Source: Neisseriaceae bacterium JH1-16
Lineage (GTDB): Bacteria > Pseudomonadota > Gammaproteobacteria > Burkholderiales > Chromobacteriaceae
Assembly: GCA_025989215.1 (NCBI GenBank)
Contig: JAPDNP010000004.1
Coordinates: 186,001 to 250,000, forward strand
DNA: 64,000 nt
Direction of reading: 5' to 3'
Part shown: piece by piece, positions 58,968-64,000 of the stretch
Layout: each line of letters starts with the position of its first letter
Position numbering within the stretch: position 1 is the first letter of the stretch
Position numbers and translations under genes: made by a program
Notes under the pieces: generated by a model
Told to the model about the DNA's origin: nothing
The model's input: the letters and a program-made list of their open reading frames with translations, nothing else
The model's database searches: none

Positions 58968-59834
58968 ATGAGACTTGCCTTTGCCATCCTCTGGCTGATC
59001 CACCTGCTGCCAATCGCCGCGATCCGCGCCATCGCCTGGCCGATCAGCCAACTCGCCTACCTGCTGGCGCGCGAGCGCCGCCATGTCGGCATGACCAATA
59101 TGCGCTTGTGCTTTCCGGAACTGCCGGTGTCCGAGCACAAGCGCATCGTCCGTGCCAACTTCCAGCACATGACCCGGCTGCTGCTCGAGTACGGGGTATG
59201 CTGGTACAGCCCGGCCGAGCGGCTGCGCCGCCTGGTCGACCTGAAGAACCTGCACTACGTCACCGAGCTGCGCGAGGCTGGCCACGACGTAATCATCTTC
59301 TACCCGCACTTCACCGCCTTCGAGATGGGCTGCTACCGGCTCAACCAGGACATCCCGTTGGTCAGCGTCTATTCGCACCAGAAGAACAAGGCGATGGACG
59401 AGCAGATCTACAAGGGCCGCCAGCGTTACAACAACGTCAAGATCGTGTCGCGCCAGGAGAGCCTGCGCAGCATCATCAAGGCGATGCGCGCCGATCACAC
59501 GCCGTTCCTCTACCTGCCCGACCAGGACTTCGGCCCGCGCGACTCGATCTTCGTGAAGTTCTTCCACACCGACGCCGCCACCATTCCGGGCCTGTCGCGG
59601 ATCAGCAAGCTGGCCAACGCCCGCGTGGTGCCAGCGATCGCGCGGCGCATCGGCAACCGTTTCGAGGTGGAGTTCTACCCGCCCTGGGACGACTTCCCGA
59701 CCGACGACGTGATTGCCGACACCCGGCGGATGAATGTCTTCCTCGAAGAGCGCATCCGCGAATGCCCGGAGCAGTACTTCTGGCTGCACAAACGCTTCAA
59801 GACCCGACCGGAGGGCGAGGCGCGCTTCTATTGA
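58968..59834 (+). CDS. Lipid A late acyltransferase, LpxL/HtrB family (second copy)
   Basis: 288 residues, a second late acyltransferase. The N-terminal membrane segment (LAFAILWLIHLLPIAAIRAI) is followed by NMRLCFPELP, typical of LpxL/LpxM, and the catalytic motif H(x)4E in FYPHFTAFEMGC. LPDQDFGPRDSIFVKFF near residue 180 is the acceptor block. It begins on the base after the first copy's stop. Using E instead of D at the second catalytic site suggests that the two copies differ in acyl chain or position, as LpxL and LpxM do. Confidence 0.9.
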   Translation: MRLAFAILWLIHLLPIAAIRAIAWPISQLAYLLARERRHVGMTNMRLCFPELPVSEHKRIVRANFQHMTRLLLEYGVCWYSPAERLRRLVDLKNLHYVTELREAGHDVIIFYPHFTAFEMGCYRLNQDIPLVSVYSHQKNKAMDEQIYKGRQRYNNVKIVSRQESLRSIIKAMRADHTPFLYLPDQDFGPRDSIFVKFFHTDAATIPGLSRISKLANARVVPAIARRIGNRFEVEFYPPWDDFPTDDVIADTRRMNVFLEERIRECPEQYFWLHKRFKTRPEGEARFY

Positions 59835-59873
59835 GCCCGTCGGTCGCGCAGCGCTGCAGCTTCCCCCGGCGCT

Positions 59874-59881
59874 GCCGATAT
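59874..59881 (+). promoter_or_regulatory. Possible weak sigma-28 -10 box before the YjfB-like gene
   Basis: GCCGATAT, one base from the FliA -10, lies 38 bases before the ATG. The -35 (TGCAGCTT at 59855-59862) matches only five of eight positions. Confidence 0.35.
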
Positions 59882-59918
59882 TAGCCAGCCAGCTTCATGG
59901 CAAACTCCAAGGAGGACT

Positions 59919-60098
59919 ATGGACACCACCGCAGCAAGCAGCACCGGCAGCGTGCTCGACCAGAGCGCCATCTACGCGATGAAGAAGCAGCGCGAGTCGG
60001 TGGCCCAGACCATCGGTAGCCTGGTACAGGCCACCACCGAGCAGCTCAACCGCAACAACCCGTCCCACCTCGGCCAGAACATCGACACCACTGCCTGA
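59919..60098 (+). CDS. YjfB-like putative motility protein
   Basis: 59 residues, soluble and helical, starting MDTTAASSTGSVLDQSAIYA after a strong AGGAGG site. The C-terminus HLGQNIDTTA resembles the HLGGNLD ending of the Bacillus YjfB family, a small protein linked to flagellar regulons. A weak FliA-like -10 box lies 38 bases upstream. A strong terminator follows. The gene is short enough to be missed by length-based gene finding. Family recall is from the C-terminal motif and size only. Confidence 0.65.
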   Translation: MDTTAASSTGSVLDQSAIYAMKKQRESVAQTIGSLVQATTEQLNRNNPSHLGQNIDTTA

Positions 60099-60116
60099 GC
60101 GGTACGGAGTCCGATG

Positions 60117-60153
60117 AAAAAACCGCCAGCGGCAACTGCCCTGGCGGTTTTTC
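60117..60153 (+). terminator. Terminator after the YjfB-like gene
   Basis: AACCGCCAG (60121-60129) and CTGGCGGTT (60141-60149), flanked by an A run and TTTT. Confidence 0.9.
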
Positions 60154-60155
60154 TA

Positions 60156-60165
60156 TTCGGCCAAC
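60156..60165 (+). repeat. Single intergenic copy of the TTCGGCCAAC motif
   Basis: Exact copy directly after the terminator of the YjfB-like gene, 15 bases before the 143-bp repeat element. Confidence 0.8.
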
Positions 60166-60180
60166 CTGGAGGCCGGGCGT

Positions 60181-60323
60181 AGAGCCTGTTCACGATCTCG
60201 CGAACGAAGGGTCAGACAAGGCGAAATGACGCGAAACAGCGGAGTGTACATACGGTACATGAGCATGTTGAGCGACATTTCAACGCAGGATCACCCGAGT
60301 GCAGCAGATCGTGAACAGGCTCT
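60181..60323. mobile_element. MITE-like element with 18-bp terminal inverted repeats
   Basis: 143 bases bounded by perfect inverted ends AGAGCCTGTTCACGATCT (60181-60198) and its complement (60306-60323). Inside is a TGTAC-N5-GTACA dyad (60245-60259). There is no open frame of note and no obvious target duplication. The right end supplies the last base of the TGA stop of the DUF2818 gene. Probably a non-autonomous transposon remnant or a dispersed structured repeat. Confidence 0.75.
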
Positions 60324-60619
60324 CAGCCGTACGGCCGCTTCCAGAAGTGGCGCAGCACGAAGCCCGGAAACGCAAACACCAGGAACAGCGCGAAAGTCGT
60401 CACGTAGAACTGCCAGTTCTGCTCGTGTACCGGACCGAGCCGCGCTTCCATCAGCCGTGCCAGGCCGCCGATCAACAGGAACAGCACCACCAGCTCCAGC
60501 AGCTGCCAGCCGAAATGCTTGTGCTTGAGCGGCTTGATGCCGGCGAGCCGGTTGCTGACGAACGGCAGGTTCGCGGCCAGCACGGCCACGATCAACAGGG
60601 TGATGACGCTGACTTCCAC
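60323..60619 (-). CDS. DUF2818-family membrane protein beside nuoN
   Basis: 98 residues with three hydrophobic segments (VITLLIVAVLAANLPF, LLELVVLFLLIGGLARL, VTTFALFLVFAFPGFVL). It matches DUF2818, a small family found downstream of nuoN in betaproteobacteria. The stop codon TGA ends on the terminal base of the adjacent MITE-like element, so the insertion reached or reset the end of the gene. A role in complex I assembly is possible from context but unproven. The gap of 115 bases to nuoN holds a hairpin. Confidence 0.85.
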   Translation of the reverse strand: MEVSVITLLIVAVLAANLPFVSNRLAGIKPLKHKHFGWQLLELVVLFLLIGGLARLMEARLGPVHEQNWQFYVTTFALFLVFAFPGFVLRHFWKRPYG

Positions 60620-60669
60620 GTAGGGGTTTCCTTTTCTGGTTACTGGGTTCGGCTGACGCCGCTCGTGAC

Positions 60670-60712
60670 AGCGGCGGCTGCACCGGAGAAATCCCCGGAT
60701 ACAGCCGCCGCT
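60670..60712 (-). terminator. Hairpin downstream of nuoN
   Basis: AGCGGCGGCTG (60670-60680) and CAGCCGCCGCT (60702-60712) with an inner CCGG/CCGG pair. There is no T run. An 18-base palindrome AAACCGTCGCGACGGTTT (60719-60736) overlaps the nuoN stop. Confidence 0.55.
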
Positions 60713-60734
60713 ATGGGCAAACCGTCGCGACGGT

Positions 60735-62189
60735 TTACAGGGCGTTGAGCGACTGCTTCATCGCTTCGACACACAGCATCAACAGGCGTTCCGGCAGCAT
60801 GCCGAGCACCAACAACGCAACGGCGTTCACCGACAGCACCAGCTTCATATCGGCACGCACCACGATCGGGCTATTGTCCTGCTTGTCATCGAAGTACATG
60901 TACTTGACCACGCGCAGGTAGTAGAACGCACCGATCAGCGACATCACTACCGATACCACCGCCAGCCACACCAGGCCGATATCGACCACCGACTTGATCA
61001 CCGCCAGCTTGGCGTAGAAGCCCACCAGCGGCGGGATGCCGGCCATCGAGAACATCGCCAGCAGCATCAGGAAGGCGTACCAGCTGTTGCGCTGGTTTAG
61101 GCCGCGCAGGTCTTCCAGCTTCTCGCACTCGAAACCGGCACGCGATACCGCCAGCAGAATACCGAAGCCGACCAGCGACATCAGCACGTAGACGATGGTG
61201 TAGAACATCGCCGCGCTGTACCCCTCCGGCGTACCGGCGATCAGGCCCAAGAGCAGGAAGCCCATGTGCGAGATGGTCGAGTAGGCCAGCATCCGCTTGA
61301 TGTTGGTCTGCGCGATCGCGGTAATGTTACCGATCGCCATCGACAGCACGGCCAGAATCACCAGCATGCCCTGCCAATCGGCGACCAGCGCGCCCAGGCC
61401 TTGCACCAGAATGCGCAGCACGAACACGAAGGCGGCCAGTTTCGGCGCGGCACCGATCATCATCGCCAGCGCGGTCGACGAGCCCTGGTACACGTCAGGC
61501 ACCCACATATGGAACGGTACGGCGCCCAGTTTGAACGCCAGGCCCGACACGATGAACACCAGGCCGAACACCAGCAGCACATGGTTGGCCGAACCGCCGG
61601 CAATCGCCTTGGCGACGTCGGCCAGGAACAGCGTACCGGTCGCGCCGTACACCATCGAGATGCCGTACAAGAGCAGACCCGAAGCCAGCGCGCCGAGCAC
61701 GAAGTACTTCATCGCCGCCTCGGTCGCCTGCACCGAGTCACGCTGCAGCGCGATCAGGGCGTACAGCGACAGCGACAGCAGTTCCAGACCGATGTACAGC
61801 GACAGGAAGTGCGTGGCGCTGACCATGATGTTCATGCCCAACAGCGCGAACAGCGACAGCGCAAGGTACTCGCCGCTGAAGATGCCACGCTCGGTCATGT
61901 ACTGGCGGGAGTAAACCAGTACGGCGAAGGTGGTCGCGTACATCGCCAGCTTGACCATGCCGCCCATCGGGTCGGCCACGAACATGTTCGAGAAGGCATA
62001 AACCGGGTACGGCGTGTAGGTCGACACCTGCACCACGGCACAGATGGCCAGCGTCAGCAGCGTCAGCCCGTAGGTGATGCCGCGCTTGGCGTCGGACAGG
62101 CACATGTCGACGAGCAGGATCAGCAAGATCGCCGTGAGCATGAACAGCTCGGTCGATGCCGGTAAGAGGTTGAGATCAGCCCAATTCAT
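60735..62189 (-). CDS. nuoN: NADH-quinone oxidoreductase subunit N
   Basis: Antiporter-like proton-pumping membrane subunit of complex I, 484 residues and about 14 helices. Conserved lysine- and histidine-bearing helices are visible in FKLGAVPFHMWVPDVYQGSS (near 230) and TNIKRMLAYSTISHMGFLLLG (near 297). Ends the nuoL-M-N order on minus, 10 bases after nuoM. A TTCGGCCAAC copy at 61584-61593 encodes G-S-A-N-H in the middle of the gene. Confidence 0.97.
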   Translation of the reverse strand: MNWADLNLLPASTELFMLTAILLILLVDMCLSDAKRGITYGLTLLTLAICAVVQVSTYTPYPVYAFSNMFVADPMGGMVKLAMYATTFAVLVYSRQYMTERGIFSGEYLALSLFALLGMNIMVSATHFLSLYIGLELLSLSLYALIALQRDSVQATEAAMKYFVLGALASGLLLYGISMVYGATGTLFLADVAKAIAGGSANHVLLVFGLVFIVSGLAFKLGAVPFHMWVPDVYQGSSTALAMMIGAAPKLAAFVFVLRILVQGLGALVADWQGMLVILAVLSMAIGNITAIAQTNIKRMLAYSTISHMGFLLLGLIAGTPEGYSAAMFYTIVYVLMSLVGFGILLAVSRAGFECEKLEDLRGLNQRNSWYAFLMLLAMFSMAGIPPLVGFYAKLAVIKSVVDIGLVWLAVVSVVMSLIGAFYYLRVVKYMYFDDKQDNSPIVVRADMKLVLSVNAVALLVLGMLPERLLMLCVEAMKQSLNAL

Positions 62190-62199
62190 TGACTATTCC

Positions 62200-63693
62200 T
62201 TAGAGCTTGCTTTGTGCGACGTGCGCGATCAGGTCATTGACCGTCAGGTGCATCTTGGCTACGAATGCCTGCGGGAACAGGCCCATGCCCAGCACGGTGA
62301 TCGCCAGGATGGCCAGAATCAGGAATTCACGCTTGTTAACGTCCTTCATCTCGGCCACGTGATCGTTGGCGACATCGCCGAAGATCACCCGCTTGTACAT
62401 CCACAGGGTGTAGGCCGCGCCGAAGATCAGCGTGGTGGCCGCCGCGAACGCGAACCAGAAGTTCACCTGCACCGCGCCCATGATCACCATGAACTCGCCG
62501 ACGAAGCCGGAAGTGGCCGGCAGACCGGAGTTGGCCATGGCGAACAGCATCATGAACGCCGCGAAGATCGGCATCTTGTTGGCCACACCGCCGTAGTCGG
62601 CGATGTTACGGCTGTGCACGCGGTCGTACATCACCCCGATGCAGAAGAACATCGCGGCCGACACGAAGCCGTGCGACACCATCTGCACCAGCGCGCCTTC
62701 AACCGCCCACTGGTTCAGGTTGTTGCCCGCGAACATGAACAGACCGAGGGTCACGAAGCCCATGTGCGAGATCGACGAGTACGCAACCAGCTTCTTCATG
62801 TCGGTCTGCACCAGCGCGACCAGACCGATGTACACCACCGCGATCAGCGACAGCGTCACCATGAACGGCGCCAGCTCGCGCGACGCGTCCGGCAGGATCG
62901 GCAGCGCAAACCGCAGGAAACCGTAGGCACCGATCTTCAGCGTGATCGCCGCCAGTACCATCGAACCGCCGGTCGGCGCCTCGACGTGGGCATCCGGCAG
63001 CCAGGTATGCACCGGCCACATCGGCACCTTCACCGCGAACGACAGGAAGAAGGCAATGAACAGCAGGATCTGCGTCGACAGCGCGATCTTCAGATCATGG
63101 AAGGCCATGATGTCGAAGGTCTTGCCGGCCTGGAAGTACAGGTAGATGAACGCCACCAGCATCAGCAGCGAGCCGAGCAGCGTGTACAGGAAGAACTTGA
63201 TCGACGCGTACACGCGGCGCGGGCCACCCCAGACACCGATGATCAGGTACATCGGGATCAGCATGCCCTCGAAGAACACGTAGAACAGGATCGCATCCAG
63301 TGCGGCGAACGCACCGTTGATCAGGCCCGACATGATCAGGAAGGCGGCCATGTACTGGGCAACGCGCTTCTCGATCACCTGCCAGCCGGCAGCCACCACC
63401 ATCAGCGTGGTGAAGCTATTGAGGATGATGAACAGCATCGAGATGCCGTCCACCCCCAGGTGGTAGTGGATGTTCAGCGCGTCGATCCACGGCTTCATCT
63501 CGACGAACTGCATGCCACCGTTCAGGTTGTCAAAGCCGGTGTAAAGCGGCAGCGAAACGGCCAGACCGGCCAACGCCCCGGCCAGCGCGATCCAGCGCGC
63601 CAAGGCGGCACGCTGGTCGCCACCGGTAGCGAGCACCAGGATGCCCGCTACGATCGGTGTCCAGACCGTCAGACTGAGTAGATTCTCGAACAT
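62200..63693 (-). CDS. nuoM: NADH-quinone oxidoreductase subunit M
   Basis: Second antiporter-like subunit of complex I. It has 497 residues and about 14 helices. Shared marks are FFEGMLIPMYLIIGVWGG (near 137), VPMWPVHTWLPDAHVEAPTGGS (near 222) and TDMKKLVAYSSISHMGFVTLG (near 300), which carry the proton-channel lysines and histidine. It lies 45 bases after the nuoL stop and 10 bases before nuoN. Confidence 0.97.
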   Translation of the reverse strand: MFENLLSLTVWTPIVAGILVLATGGDQRAALARWIALAGALAGLAVSLPLYTGFDNLNGGMQFVEMKPWIDALNIHYHLGVDGISMLFIILNSFTTLMVVAAGWQVIEKRVAQYMAAFLIMSGLINGAFAALDAILFYVFFEGMLIPMYLIIGVWGGPRRVYASIKFFLYTLLGSLLMLVAFIYLYFQAGKTFDIMAFHDLKIALSTQILLFIAFFLSFAVKVPMWPVHTWLPDAHVEAPTGGSMVLAAITLKIGAYGFLRFALPILPDASRELAPFMVTLSLIAVVYIGLVALVQTDMKKLVAYSSISHMGFVTLGLFMFAGNNLNQWAVEGALVQMVSHGFVSAAMFFCIGVMYDRVHSRNIADYGGVANKMPIFAAFMMLFAMANSGLPATSGFVGEFMVIMGAVQVNFWFAFAAATTLIFGAAYTLWMYKRVIFGDVANDHVAEMKDVNKREFLILAILAITVLGMGLFPQAFVAKMHLTVNDLIAHVAQSKL

Positions 63694-63738
63694 GGTTTTG
63701 TTGAGCCTATTGTGTTTTTCTAATCCCTTGCGCCCGCA

Positions 63739-64000
63739 TCAACGCAGGATGAGCTGGGCAAACCAGATCGTCACCAGGGCAAGCACCCCGACGATCATGG
63801 TGGTGGCGTAGCTGTAGATGAAACCGGTCTGCAGCTTGCGGACCACACCGGAGAACGCACCGACCAGCTTGGCCGTACCGTTCACGATCAGGCCGTCGAT
63901 CAGCAGCATGTCACCGACTTTCCAGAACAGCGTACCCAGCGCACGCGAACCCTTGGCAAACACCGCGAAATAGATCTCGTCGAGGTAGTACTTCTTCTCG
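63739..64000 (-). CDS. nuoL: NADH-quinone oxidoreductase subunit L, C-terminal end only
   Basis: The frame is open to the window edge and shows the last 86 residues. EKKYYLDEIYFAVFAKGSR followed by VGDMLLIDGLIVNGTAKLV and the final helix TTMIVGVLALVTIWFAQLI match the NuoL C-terminus, which holds the end of the long lateral helix. Most of the gene lies beyond base 64000. An internal GTG at 63963 could be mistaken for a start but lies within this conserved part. Confidence 0.95.
   Translation of the reverse strand, partial: EKKYYLDEIYFAVFAKGSRALGTLFWKVGDMLLIDGLIVNGTAKLVGAFSGVVRKLQTGFIYSYATTMIVGVLALVTIWFAQLILR

Noticed and set aside
58125-59789. 554-codon open frame on minus
   Set aside because: Antisense to both acyltransferase genes; no domain recognised.
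62074-63681. 535-codon open frame on plus
   Set aside because: Antisense to nuoM; translation is H/R/Q-rich noise.
1-64000. Canonical Neisseria uptake word GCCGTCTGAA
   Set aside because: I saw no repeated use of it in this window, so the TTCGGCCAAC word is not a by-product of that dialect.

Overview
This is a G+C-rich (about two thirds by eye), gene-dense stretch of a bacterial chromosome. Gene content and order fit a flagellated betaproteobacterium, most likely order Neisseriales in the Chromobacteriaceae/Chitinibacteraceae range. The supporting features are an flgA-flgM-flgN block with a sigma-28 promoter, hom and thrC with a small gene between them, DUF2818 beside nuoN, an SAH riboswitch on ahcY, and a full tyrosine-degradation operon. 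That assignment is inference from content; no species can be named. I saw no prophage, CRISPR array or intact insertion sequence.

Layout. 1-3.3 kb: end of upp, uraA, an isochorismatase-family hydrolase and a DUF2322-like protein. 3.3-7.5 kb (minus): rhlE, a CobD/CbiB-like membrane protein, then flgN, flgM and flgA. 7.6-9.8 kb: a GDSL esterase autotransporter whose passenger and barrel differ in composition. 9.8-16.3 kb: hom, a small exported protein, thrC, an AlaC-type aminotransferase, an Mth938-domain protein and a type II NADH dehydrogenase. 16.5-20.9 kb (minus): queA, DUF971, ubiE, ubiJ, ubiB. 21.1-25.5 kb (plus): aroQ, accB, accC, prmA and a zinc-ribbon/DUF3426 protein. 25.7-32.3 kb is accessory: a TiaS-like protein with a membrane partner divergent from a TonB-dependent receptor, then a tautomerase, class II aldolase, FadR-type regulator and MFS exporter. 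32.3-47.5 kb: a complete E. coli-type cellulose locus, bcsR-Q-A-B-Z-C plus a small TPR-like gene on minus and bcsE-F-G on plus, around an AT-rich 324-bp divergent control region. 47.6-53.5 kb: two identical tRNA-Phe genes, then phhA-hppD-hmgA-fahA-maiA for phenylalanine/tyrosine catabolism with a divergent Lrp-type regulator. 53.6-58.0 kb: a YqhA-type membrane protein and the activated-methyl-cycle genes metF, ahcY (with SAH riboswitch) and metK. 58-60.1 kb: two lipid A acyltransferases and a YjfB-like small protein. 60.3-64 kb: a DUF2818 protein, nuoN, nuoM and the end of nuoL.

The most striking signal is not a gene. The 10-mer TTCGGCCAAC (or its complement GTTGGCCGAA) occurs exactly 30 times by my manual count. 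Eleven copies are intergenic, and several of these form head-to-head pairs making terminator-like hairpins between genes. This is the density and arrangement known for DNA uptake sequences in Neisseriaceae and Pasteurellaceae, but the word is not one of the dialects I know. The window also holds three kinds of small non-coding dispersed repeat: a GTAC-dyad element (two copies), a 143-bp element with 18-bp inverted ends, and a GCCACAGAAG-type inverted element.
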